Of a DNA stretch of 64,000 nt, positions 27,075 to 35,620 are shown piece after piece. The stretch comes from Aliiglaciecola sp. LCG003 (GTDB lineage Bacteria > Pseudomonadota > Gammaproteobacteria > Enterobacterales > Alteromonadaceae). Positions within the stretch are counted from its first letter, which is position 1, and each line of letters opens with the position of its first letter. Below the pieces are notes generated by a model. That model made no database searches, had not been told where the DNA came from, and saw only the letters and a list, made by a program, of their open reading frames with translations. A program made the position numbers and the translations under genes. The stretch spans positions 1,488,001 through 1,552,000 of the forward strand of contig NZ_CP128185.1 of assembly GCF_030316135.1 (NCBI RefSeq), read 5' to 3'.

Positions 27075-28046
27075 ATGAAAGACTTATCGCCCTCAGATCT
27101 TAAAACCATACTGCACTCTAAACGAGCGAATTTATATTATCTCGAGTACTGCCGTGTGATGCAAAAAGACGGGCGGGTGTTATACCTTACCGAAGCCAAA
27201 GCCGAGAACCAATATTTTAATATCCCCATCGCCAATACCACCGTTTTGCTGCTGGGTAATGGTACATCCATAACCCAAGCCGCAGTGAGAATGCTAGCGC
27301 AAGCAGGCGTATTACTTGGCTTTGCCGGTGGTGGTGGTACGCCATTGTATATGGGGAATGACATCGAGTGGCTAACGCCGCAAAGTGAATATCGACCAAC
27401 AGAATATATCCAAGGATGGTTGTCTTTTTGGTTCGATGATGACAAACGACTTGCTGCCGCGAAGCATTTTCAAGCAGCGAGAATTGAATATTTACTCCGA
27501 GTTTGGGGCAAAGACAAGGACTTGAGGGGGGAAGGGTTTATTACCGAAAATGTAGATATCAAAGCAGCATTAGACCGTTTTAACAGCCGTACAGAGCAAG
27601 CAGTTAAATCTTCTGACTTGCTTTTGACCGAAGCGCAACTCACCAAAGTACTCTATAAATTTTCCGCTAATAATACCGGAATAACAGACTTTAGCCGCCA
27701 GCATCAAAGTACAGACAAAGCGAACGATTTTCTCAACCACGGCAACTATCTGGCTTATGGCTTAGCGGCTTGTACATTATGGGTATTAGGCATCCCCCAT
27801 GGTTTTGCTGTAATGCACGGTAAAACTAGAAGAGGGGCGCTAGTATTTGATATTGCTGATTTAATTAAAGACGCCATCGTCTTACCATGGGCTTTTATCT
27901 GCGCCAAAGAAAATGCATCTGAGCAAGAATTTCGCCAACAAGTGCTGCAAAAATTCACTGATCACAAAGCGCTAGATTTTATGTTTGAGCAAGTAAAACA
28001 GGTTGCTTTGCAAGGAAAATCTGAGCAAGTGGTGAACAACTTATGA
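27075..28046 (+). CDS. cas1: Type I-F CRISPR-associated integrase Cas1
   Basis: The spacer integrase; works with the Cas2-Cas3 fusion encoded by the next gene. 323 aa, normal for the I-F subtype. The metal-binding active site is intact: Glu in LLLTEAQLTK (about 190), His in AVMHGKTRRGALVF (about 255) and Asp in VFDIADLIKD (about 265-268). The N-terminal beta domain contains NTTVLLLGNGTSITQAAVR and GFAGGGGTPLY, characteristic of I-F Cas1. It is the first gene of the cas operon and overlaps cas2-3 by 4 nt (ATGA). Confidence 0.98.
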   Translation: MKDLSPSDLKTILHSKRANLYYLEYCRVMQKDGRVLYLTEAKAENQYFNIPIANTTVLLLGNGTSITQAAVRMLAQAGVLLGFAGGGGTPLYMGNDIEWLTPQSEYRPTEYIQGWLSFWFDDDKRLAAAKHFQAARIEYLLRVWGKDKDLRGEGFITENVDIKAALDRFNSRTEQAVKSSDLLLTEAQLTKVLYKFSANNTGITDFSRQHQSTDKANDFLNHGNYLAYGLAACTLWVLGIPHGFAVMHGKTRRGALVFDIADLIKDAIVLPWAFICAKENASEQEFRQQVLQKFTDHKALDFMFEQVKQVALQGKSEQVVNNL

Positions 28047-31000
28047 TGGTCACCTTTGTGAGTCAATGCGAAAAAAACGCCCTAAAGAAAACTAGAAGAG
28101 TGCTAGACGCATTTGCAGACCGAATAGGTGACAACACTTGGCAGACTGTGATCACCGAGGATGGCCTAATAACGGTGAAAAAGATGCTCCGCCAAACCGC
28201 CAGTAAAAGCACCGCCGTTAGCTGCCACTGGATACGCAGCCGAGCGAGAAGCCAGTTTTTATGGGTGGTGGGGAATAGGCATAAGTTTAATGAGTTAGGT
28301 GTAGTGCCAGTGAATAGTACCAAGCGTACTTTGCTGAATACTGATATTAAAAATGATTGGCACTATTTACCTTTAATTAAAGCTTTAGTTGGATTAGCTG
28401 CCTTATTGCATGACTGGGGAAAGGCAACGGCTCTATTTCAGGAAAAACTTAATCCCGGCAGTAAAATGGGCTTTAAGGGGGATCCGATTCGTCATGAATG
28501 GATTTCCTTGTTGTTATTAAATGCGTTTATTCAGGCGACAGACACAAGTTCAGACGAAGCTTGGCTAACTCAACTAAGTAACGGTGAGATTAATGAAGGG
28601 GCTTTAAAAAAACTGATAAAACAAAAGGTGCCTCAGCCATTGACTCGGTTGCCGCCAGTAGGAAAATTAGTCGCTTGGCTCATCGTCTCTCATCATCGTT
28701 TACCGTTGCCGGATAGAAAATACTGGAACAATTACACTGCAGAATCAGCTGATTCTATCGATGTCATGCTCAGTCGAATCACTAAAGAATGGGGCTATGA
28801 AAATCGCTTTGATGAACAAGAGTATCAAAAGCGACTAAAAGCATGTTTTAGTTTTCCAAAAGGTTTAATCAGCAATTCGAAGCATTGGCTTAATCAGGTT
28901 AAAAAATGGTCTCAGCGATTGTTAGCTAGCCAAATACAAGCAGCAGAATGTTTAGATGATGGAAGCGATCGGATAGTACTTCATCATGCTCGACTGTGTT
29001 TGATGTTGGGCGACCATTTTTACTCATCACAGCAAGCGGATAAACAATGGCAGGATACAACAGGCTTATTTGCCAACACCGACCGCGCAACCAATAGCTT
29101 AAAGCAAAAACTGGATGAGCATTTAGTCGGAGTGGCCAGAAATGCCTTGCAAACAGCTCATTTGTTACCCGCATTTGAAAGGGAACCACCGGTAGCGCAA
29201 GAAATAAATAGCTTAAAAAATCGCAGTCCTAAGCCTTTTGAATGGCAAGACAAAGCCGTGGATAAAATTCTTGCTTGGCAGCAAGTGACTGCCAAGCAGA
29301 GCAAACTGAAATACGGATTTTTCGCTGTCAATATGGCCAGTACCGGTTGTGGTAAAACCTTTACCAATGCCAAAGTTATGCGAGCCTTATCCAACGACAC
29401 CAAAAGCTTACGGTTTATTTTAGCTCTTGGTTTGCGTACATTAACCTTGCAGACGGGTGACGAATATCGTGAACGTGTCGGCTTAGATAGCAGTGAACTT
29501 GCGGTACTAATTGGTTCGCGCGCGGTCATGGAGTTACATCAACAAGCGAAATTAGATCAAGACGATATGAGTTTTGAAAACACCGGTTCTTTGTCGCAAG
29601 AGCCATTGCTGGATGAAGACCTGGACTTCGATTGCGCCATACCCGAGCAAGGTTTGAGTACAGTATTAACTTGCGCGCGTGATAAGCAGTTCCTCTATGC
29701 GCCAGTACTGGCTTGTACTATTGATCATTTAATGGCTGCGACCGAGACTAAACGCGGTGGTCGCTACATATTGCCAACACTGCGACTTATGTCCTCTGAT
29801 TTGGTCATTGATGAAATCGATGATTTTACGGGTGATGACTTAATCGCAATTGGTCGGTTAATTCATTTGGCAGGAATGCTTGGCCGCAAAGTTATGATTT
29901 CATCAGCGACTATCCCGCCTTATCTTGCCGAAGGTTATTTTAAGGCTTATCGGGATGGTTGGTTTTTATATTGCCAAACTCGGGATACCAGCAACATGAT
30001 CGGTTGCGCCTGGATAGATGAATTTTCGACTAAAGTGTGTACTAACAATAATAATGAAACTCCCTCTGCTATATTGGAGTATAGACAAGAGCATGCCCAA
30101 TTTATTGAAAAACGTGTAACAAAACTTCAACAACAACCAGCTAAACGCAAAGCCGACATTACTGACTGTCAAAGTATTATTGAAAATCATCAGGGGCAAA
30201 ATAATCGCCAGCAAGAGGTCATTGAAAGTAAACAAACAGCCTATTTTGAGGTGATGGCACAAAGCACTCTTAACAAACATCTAAAACATCATTATTTCGA
30301 TGCTTGCAGTCAGTTGAGTGTTTCGTTCGGGGTTGTTCGTGTTGCGAATATTAAGCCTTGCGTTGACCTTACCCAATATCTATTAAAAAAAGATTGGCCT
30401 GAAAACACCGAAGTCAGGGTTATGGCTTATCACAGTCAACAAGTGTTGTTGCTGCGCTCTTTACAAGAGAGGCATTTAGATAATGTGCTTAAACGCAAAG
30501 AAAAGTCAGGTGAAATCCCCGCCGCTTTGAATGAACCCGTTATTCGCCAGCATTTGACGACCATAAAAAAAATATCTCCAAAAATTGAAAATGTTTTATT
30601 TATATTGGTAGCAACACCGGTAGAAGAAGTTGGCCGTGACCACGATTTTGATTGGGCGGTGATCGAACCATCATCTTATCGTTCTATTATTCAGTTGGCA
30701 GGAAGAGTAAAGCGACATCGGCAAGGGGAGGTTTCTGAGCCGAATATTGCTCTGATGCAATATAACTGGAAGGGTATACGCGAACATAATGATGAAAATG
30801 CCAAGGTTTTTAATCGCCCAGGATTTGAGGATCTTATTCGTTTAACAACTCATGATATAACGCAACTTATTGATGTCAACCTTATCGCTCAACGCTTGGA
30901 TGCCATCCCTCGTATTCAACAGTCAGCGCAATTAACGGCAAATTACCTTCGTGAATTAAATCAGGCGACGAGCTTAGCTGAACTTGAACATGCCGCCACT

Positions 31001-31441
31001 TGGCATTGGTTGGCAAATTACAAAAATTCTGGGGATAACGCGCAAGTTGGCCCCCAAACTTTGCAGGGGTGGTTAAACCACCATTGGTTTTTAACGGCCT
31101 TACCGCAAGCATTAGCACCATTTAGAAAAAGTGCACCGAGCCTAAAAGTTTTTTTGGTGTTTGACGCCAATCACCAGGACAGCCGGTTTTGTGAAAAAGA
31201 TGAACAAGGTTATGCCATCGAGCGCGAGAGAACACTCAATATTCAACGTATTGCACTAAGCGAACAAGCGCAGCAGCGCCTTTGGTTAACTCGGGATTTT
31301 GACCAGAGCTGTATCGCTTTAGCTGATGGACAAGAACTGAGTCAAAGAAGGATTTCATTACGTTATGGTGAACTGAGTTTTCGCCATGATGAGAAAAAAC
31401 GCTATGGATATAACGATCAATTAGGATTGGTCAAAATTTAA
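28043..31441 (+). CDS. cas3: Type I-F Cas2-Cas3 fusion helicase-nuclease
   Basis: Degrades target DNA after Csy-complex binding and joins Cas1 for adaptation. 1132 aa. Order of parts: a Cas2-like domain (1-95), an HD nuclease with LLHDWGKATALF (about 117-128), a superfamily 2 helicase with Walker A ASTGCGKTFTN (about 433), DEID box in LVIDEIDDF (about 592), motif III ISSATIPP (about 623), motif VI IIQLAGRVKRHRQG (about 890), and a C-terminal domain. All catalytic motifs appear intact, so interference should work. Coupled to cas1 by overlap; csy1 follows after 11 bp. Confidence 0.97.
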   Translation: MMVTFVSQCEKNALKKTRRVLDAFADRIGDNTWQTVITEDGLITVKKMLRQTASKSTAVSCHWIRSRARSQFLWVVGNRHKFNELGVVPVNSTKRTLLNTDIKNDWHYLPLIKALVGLAALLHDWGKATALFQEKLNPGSKMGFKGDPIRHEWISLLLLNAFIQATDTSSDEAWLTQLSNGEINEGALKKLIKQKVPQPLTRLPPVGKLVAWLIVSHHRLPLPDRKYWNNYTAESADSIDVMLSRITKEWGYENRFDEQEYQKRLKACFSFPKGLISNSKHWLNQVKKWSQRLLASQIQAAECLDDGSDRIVLHHARLCLMLGDHFYSSQQADKQWQDTTGLFANTDRATNSLKQKLDEHLVGVARNALQTAHLLPAFEREPPVAQEINSLKNRSPKPFEWQDKAVDKILAWQQVTAKQSKLKYGFFAVNMASTGCGKTFTNAKVMRALSNDTKSLRFILALGLRTLTLQTGDEYRERVGLDSSELAVLIGSRAVMELHQQAKLDQDDMSFENTGSLSQEPLLDEDLDFDCAIPEQGLSTVLTCARDKQFLYAPVLACTIDHLMAATETKRGGRYILPTLRLMSSDLVIDEIDDFTGDDLIAIGRLIHLAGMLGRKVMISSATIPPYLAEGYFKAYRDGWFLYCQTRDTSNMIGCAWIDEFSTKVCTNNNNETPSAILEYRQEHAQFIEKRVTKLQQQPAKRKADITDCQSIIENHQGQNNRQQEVIESKQTAYFEVMAQSTLNKHLKHHYFDACSQLSVSFGVVRVANIKPCVDLTQYLLKKDWPENTEVRVMAYHSQQVLLLRSLQERHLDNVLKRKEKSGEIPAALNEPVIRQHLTTIKKISPKIENVLFILVATPVEEVGRDHDFDWAVIEPSSYRSIIQLAGRVKRHRQGEVSEPNIALMQYNWKGIREHNDENAKVFNRPGFEDLIRLTTHDITQLIDVNLIAQRLDAIPRIQQSAQLTANYLRELNQATSLAELEHAATWHWLANYKNSGDNAQVGPQTLQGWLNHHWFLTALPQALAPFRKSAPSLKVFLVFDANHQDSRFCEKDEQGYAIERERTLNIQRIALSEQAQQRLWLTRDFDQSCIALADGQELSQRRISLRYGELSFRHDEKKRYGYNDQLGLVKI

Positions 31442-31452
31442 TAGGAGTGAGT

Positions 31453-32754
31453 ATGGTTGATTCAGTAATAACGACTTTTTTTGACGAGCGAAAAGCCGCT
31501 TGGTTAAAGAAAAATATTTCAACAACTATGTCAGAAATCGAGATCCGTGAGAAAGAATTAGAGTGCGAATCGGTTTTTTCATTAATGCATTGGTTACCAA
31601 ATGCGGCCAAAAGGGCGGGGCAGATTTCTATTTCTACTCACCCTTGTACCTTTAGTCATCCTAGTTCACGCAAAAATAAAAATGGTTATGCTAGTTCAGT
31701 TATTGCCAATAGCCAGTCAGCCAATGATGGTTTTTTAAGAAGTGGTAATGTTGCAGTCAATACCGACGCTTTAGGCAATGCAGCTGCGTTGGACGTATAT
31801 AAATTCTTAACACTGCTTATGGAAGACGGACAAACTTTAATCGAACATCTGGAACAAGATACTGACCTAGCATTAAGTTTACTTTCATTGCCTAATGCTG
31901 AAGAAAGCCAAAATTACCAAATGCTAAAAAAGGGCTTTTTGGCCATAACTAGTGGTTCAGGTGAAAGCATTACTAGTTCTAAAATAAAACAGGTGTTTTT
32001 TCCTATTACAGTTGATTTGCCCACTCAGCAGTCTGGCGCTGAAAATTATCACCAGCTATCTATTTTGACTGCATCAGGAATCGTATTCGAATTAAGAAAA
32101 CGCCTTGATGGGATACGTTACGGTGAAGATATAAAGTTAGCGCGGGGCAAGAAAAAAAACAACCTACAGCACGAAGGTTATTGCGAAATTCATAATTTAA
32201 CTACTATTGGTTACGGAGGCACTAAACCACAGAATATCAGTGTGTTAAATAATCAAAATGGCGGAAAAGCTCACATGTTTATGAGCGCCCCACCGCAATT
32301 GAAAAATCGCAATATACACTTTCCAAATTCCGATTTTTTCAGCCAAACCGTGAATTATTTCCAGTGCAAGAACCTATTTTATCAGTTACATAAACTCTAT
32401 CAGCGCGATGAAAACAACATGCGTATTCGCGCTGAGCGTGATGAATATTATCAAAGTGTGATCGATCACATTATTGAAAAAATGTGGCAGGTTCGCAGCA
32501 CCGCATTAGAGCAATTCAACGCCTCCGAAAATCAATTGCCATTGGCACAAAAAACTTGGTTGAGTGAGCAAGACGATAGCAAAGCCTTGCGCGAGGCGAC
32601 TGATGATTGGCTGGACAGCATCGTTAAGTCTGTGGCTACGTTTTTATTTAATGGTTACGAAAAAATACTGGGTAAAAAAGCCATAAAACTCAGTGATGCT
32701 GAACATAAACATATGCACAAGTTGGTCTTAATAAACAAGGAGGCATTGCGATGA
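31453..32754 (+). CDS. cas8f: Csy1 (Cas8f), large subunit of the type I-F surveillance complex
   Basis: Pairs with Csy2 at the 5' handle of the crRNA and reads the PAM. 433 aa from the ATG at 31453. A GTG at 31447 overlaps the AGGAG ribosome site and is rejected as start. The recognisable Csy1 segment is TKPQNISVLNNQNGGKAHMF (about residues 256-275), followed by a C-terminal helical bundle. The end overlaps csy2 by 4 nt, as usual for this operon. Confidence 0.95.
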   Translation: MVDSVITTFFDERKAAWLKKNISTTMSEIEIREKELECESVFSLMHWLPNAAKRAGQISISTHPCTFSHPSSRKNKNGYASSVIANSQSANDGFLRSGNVAVNTDALGNAAALDVYKFLTLLMEDGQTLIEHLEQDTDLALSLLSLPNAEESQNYQMLKKGFLAITSGSGESITSSKIKQVFFPITVDLPTQQSGAENYHQLSILTASGIVFELRKRLDGIRYGEDIKLARGKKKNNLQHEGYCEIHNLTTIGYGGTKPQNISVLNNQNGGKAHMFMSAPPQLKNRNIHFPNSDFFSQTVNYFQCKNLFYQLHKLYQRDENNMRIRAERDEYYQSVIDHIIEKMWQVRSTALEQFNASENQLPLAQKTWLSEQDDSKALREATDDWLDSIVKSVATFLFNGYEKILGKKAIKLSDAEHKHMHKLVLINKEALR

Positions 32755-33704
32755 TCGGCGAAGTAAAAAAACTGCTAATTATTCCCCACATTAAAGTTCA
32801 CAACGCCAATGCGCTGTCTAGCCCTTTTACCATAGGCTTTCCAGCAATGACAGCTTGGTTAGGCGCAGTACATGCCTTGCAACGAAAGTTAAACTCGCAG
32901 GATATTCCTGTGATTTTTTCAGCAACAGGAGTGGTGAATCATGATATGGATTTACAAACCTACAAAGGAGACAACGACTTTGTGCACTCGATTGTTGGGA
33001 CCGGCAACCCATTGGACAAAACCGGTGCTAGATCCGCGTTCATCGAAGAAGCACGTTGTCATCTGAATGTAAGTTTAGTGATCCAATACGATCACATTAC
33101 TATCGATGACCGAGAGCCGATGTTAACTGCCATCACCCATTTATTAAATGCCGGCATGAAGATGGCTGGGGGAGATATTAAGGCATTTCAAACCCCAATT
33201 TGTATTAATTGTAAAGAAGGCGACGACCAAGATCTACGTATTGTACAACGCACCTTGATGCCCGGCTATGCGCTAATTGAACGACGAGATCTGATGTTAG
33301 ATGCTATGGAACATGGCGCCGATGCGCTAGACGCATTGATTGATTATCTGGCCATTCATCATAAGTGTGAAACAGCTGATGATGGCAATGTAACCTGGAG
33401 CAGTTATCGCAAAACGCTGAACAATAAACCAGCCGGATGGATAGTACCTATCGCCACCGGATTTCAAGGTATCAGTGAATTGGGTGAAGCTAAAAACCAG
33501 CGTGATCCAGTTACACCCCATCGGTTTGCAGAAAGTATCGTCACCTTAGGTGAATTTAAAATGCCTCATCGGATTAAGGCTGTTGAAGACATATTGTGGC
33601 GTTATCATGTGGACGGTGACTTATATCTTTGCCAGCAAAATAAACACGCAACCCCAAGTTATGACCTTGATTCGGCGCCAAGCTCAATCGAATCTGAATT
33701 TTAA
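32751..33704 (+). CDS. cas5f: Csy2 (Cas5f), type I-F surveillance complex subunit
   Basis: Caps the 5' handle of the crRNA together with Csy1. 317 aa. The start region LLIIPHIKVHNANALSSPFTIGFPAMTAWLGAV shows the typical first RAMP-like strand and the family AxTAWLGAVHAL segment. The middle has MAGGDIKAF and RRDLM. Strong AAGGAGG site before the ATG. 37 bp separate it from csy3, where translation restarts with its own ribosome site, fitting the higher Csy3 copy number in the complex. Confidence 0.95.
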   Translation: MIGEVKKLLIIPHIKVHNANALSSPFTIGFPAMTAWLGAVHALQRKLNSQDIPVIFSATGVVNHDMDLQTYKGDNDFVHSIVGTGNPLDKTGARSAFIEEARCHLNVSLVIQYDHITIDDREPMLTAITHLLNAGMKMAGGDIKAFQTPICINCKEGDDQDLRIVQRTLMPGYALIERRDLMLDAMEHGADALDALIDYLAIHHKCETADDGNVTWSSYRKTLNNKPAGWIVPIATGFQGISELGEAKNQRDPVTPHRFAESIVTLGEFKMPHRIKAVEDILWRYHVDGDLYLCQQNKHATPSYDLDSAPSSIESEF

Positions 33705-33741
33705 TTTAATCAATATTTAACACAGTAAAAGGAAAATTATC

Positions 33742-34767
33742 ATGGCTAAAAAAGACAACATTGCATCTGTATTGGCATTTGAAAAAAAATTAGTTACCAG
33801 TGATGGTTATATGTATGGGACTGCGTGGGATGCTCGTAGTCAAATAACGCCTCTTGCCTTACGAGAAAAATCGGTACGTGGCACCATATCAAATCGCTTG
33901 AAAGCCGCCATTAAAAGTGACTCGGCTAAGTTAAACGCAGAAGTAGAAAAAGCTAACTTACAACGTGTAGATGCCTGTGCACTTGCACCTGAACAAGATA
34001 CCTTGAACCTGCAATTTACCATCAAAGTTTTGGGCGGTATCACTCAGCCATCTGCTTGTAATAATGCTTTGTTTAAACAAAGTTACAGTGCGGCGGCCAG
34101 TGAGTATATTGCTAGTCAGGCTTTTACCGAGCTGGCACGCCGATATGCGAGTAACATCGCTAATGCACGTTTTTTATGGCGTAATCGGGTTGGTGCAGAA
34201 AAGATTGAGGTGCAAGTTAAAGCCAAGAATAGCAATGTCGATGAATCTTGGGTTTTTGATGCAACACAATTTAGTACCCGTAACTTTGATTTTAATGATG
34301 ACGCTATCAATAATCTTGCGACGTATATTGCGAAAGTTTTAGCAAGTGCAAACGACTTTTTGTTATTGGACGTTAGTTGTTTTGTAAAAGCTGGAAAGGC
34401 TCAGGAAGTTTACCCCAGCGAAGAATTAGTGCTGGATAAAGGTAAGGGCGAGAAAAGTAAAATTTTATACAATGTTAATGGAATAGCCGCTATGCATTCG
34501 CAAAAAATTGGCAATGCTCTACGTACCATAGATACTTGGTATCCTGAGTTTTCTGACGCTGAAACTAGCGCGGGCCCTATTGCTATTGAACCCTATGGTG
34601 CAGTTACTAACCTTGGTAAAGCTTATCGAACGCCATCGGATAAACAAGATTTTTATACTTTCTTTGATGCGTGGGCGAGGGGTGAGAAGCTAGCGCGTGT
34701 TGAAGATGAGCATTATGTGATGGCGACGCTAGTTCGTGGTGGCGTGTTCGGCGAAAGCGATAAATAA
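33742..34767 (+). CDS. cas7f: Csy3 (Cas7f), backbone subunit of the type I-F complex
   Basis: Six copies coat the spacer part of the crRNA in this complex type. 341 aa, normal length. Family features include the N-terminal VLAFEKKLVTSDGYMYGTAW, the central NARFLWRNRVGAEKIEV and the C-terminal region FYTFFDAWARGEKL and MATLVRGGVFGES. AGGAAAATTATC precedes the ATG. Followed by cas6f after 9 bp. Confidence 0.97.
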   Translation: MAKKDNIASVLAFEKKLVTSDGYMYGTAWDARSQITPLALREKSVRGTISNRLKAAIKSDSAKLNAEVEKANLQRVDACALAPEQDTLNLQFTIKVLGGITQPSACNNALFKQSYSAAASEYIASQAFTELARRYASNIANARFLWRNRVGAEKIEVQVKAKNSNVDESWVFDATQFSTRNFDFNDDAINNLATYIAKVLASANDFLLLDVSCFVKAGKAQEVYPSEELVLDKGKGEKSKILYNVNGIAAMHSQKIGNALRTIDTWYPEFSDAETSAGPIAIEPYGAVTNLGKAYRTPSDKQDFYTFFDAWARGEKLARVEDEHYVMATLVRGGVFGESDK

Positions 34768-34776
34768 GGAACTGAG

Positions 34777-35400
34777 ATGAAATATTATCTCGACATTACC
34801 CTATTGCCAGACGCTGAAGCGAACCTTGGTTTTATATGGCAGAAGGCATTTCAGCAAGTCCATATTGCGCTGGTGGATAACAAAGTGGCTGACAACGAAT
34901 CAGCCGTTGCACTTTCTATTGTTGGTTACGGTGATAAGGATTTTCCCTTAGGTAAACAATTGCGTTTATTGGCTGCCAGTGAGGATGTTTTGCAGAAACT
35001 AGATATCCATCGTTGGTTAAATAGGCTAAGTGATTATTGCTATATTGAGCCTGTCAAACCTGTACCTTCTGATGTGCCCCAGTATGCTCGTTTTATGCAA
35101 AAACGTGTTAAAGGTGAAAGCCGTATTGAAACTCAGTTGCTTAAAAAAGCAAAACATATTTCTGAAAAATTTAATGTTGATTACGAGACATGTTTAAGTG
35201 AATTACAAGCAAAGTCTCAATATGTTAAATCATCTTTACCTTTTATTAATGTTGAAAGCCAGCAAACGAAAAAGCGGCTACAACAGGGCGTATCAAGTCA
35301 GTTTTTACTGTTTATCGAGCAAACTTTTTTTGATAAACCTGTAAACGGTAAATTTGATTGTTATGGCCTGTCTAAAACCGCCACAGTGCCTTGGTTTTAA
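34777..35400 (+). CDS. cas6f: Csy4 (Cas6f), CRISPR RNA endoribonuclease
   Basis: Cuts the repeat transcript at the base of its hairpin and stays bound to the 3' stem-loop. 207 aa. The catalytic His falls at residue 29 (AFQQVHIALV), as in the Pseudomonas enzyme. The ESQQT segment matches the Ser-containing active-site loop, and the protein ends with the conserved CYGLSKTATVPWF. The array repeats have exactly the 5-bp stem and GCACA loop expected of its substrate. It is the last cas gene; a terminator follows. Confidence 0.97.
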   Translation: MKYYLDITLLPDAEANLGFIWQKAFQQVHIALVDNKVADNESAVALSIVGYGDKDFPLGKQLRLLAASEDVLQKLDIHRWLNRLSDYCYIEPVKPVPSDVPQYARFMQKRVKGESRIETQLLKKAKHISEKFNVDYETCLSELQAKSQYVKSSLPFINVESQQTKKRLQQGVSSQFLLFIEQTFFDKPVNGKFDCYGLSKTATVPWF

Positions 35401-35432
35401 AGAATTACCATTAATTGTTAGTGAACGCATTG

Positions 35433-35466
35433 AATAACCCGCCATATACAGAGGGTTATTTTTATT
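35433..35466 (+). terminator. Terminator of the cas operon
   Basis: The 8-bp stem AATAACCC (35433-35440) / GGGTTATT (35453-35460) is followed by TTTATT. It separates the cas operon from the CRISPR leader, so the array is probably transcribed from its own promoter. Confidence 0.75.
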
Positions 35467-35620
35467 AAGGTACTCAACTTCCCTAATTACCCAATAAAAT
35501 TGCTCTTTAACAATAATCAATAAAATCAATTAGTTACAATAGGTAGAAAAAACATAGGTAAAAAGTGCAAATTTTTGCCTATCTACTTGTTGTAACTTAT
35601 TTTTTTAACGTTATTCTATT
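35467..35620 (+). promoter_or_regulatory. CRISPR leader with IHF-like site and inverted repeat
   Basis: An AT-rich stretch between the cas terminator and the first repeat. AATCAATTAGTTA at 35524-35536 matches the IHF consensus WATCAANNNNTTR at every fixed position, 84 bp before the first repeat. IHF is known to support I-F spacer integration. A hairpin-forming inverted repeat, ATAGGTAAAAA (35554-35564) / TTTTTGCCTAT (35572-35582), lies between this site and the array. The crRNA promoter should also be here, but I cannot pin down its boxes. Confidence 0.65.

Noticed and set aside
31447-31452. GTG start for csy1
   Set aside because: It lies within the AGGAG ribosome site that serves the ATG at 31453.
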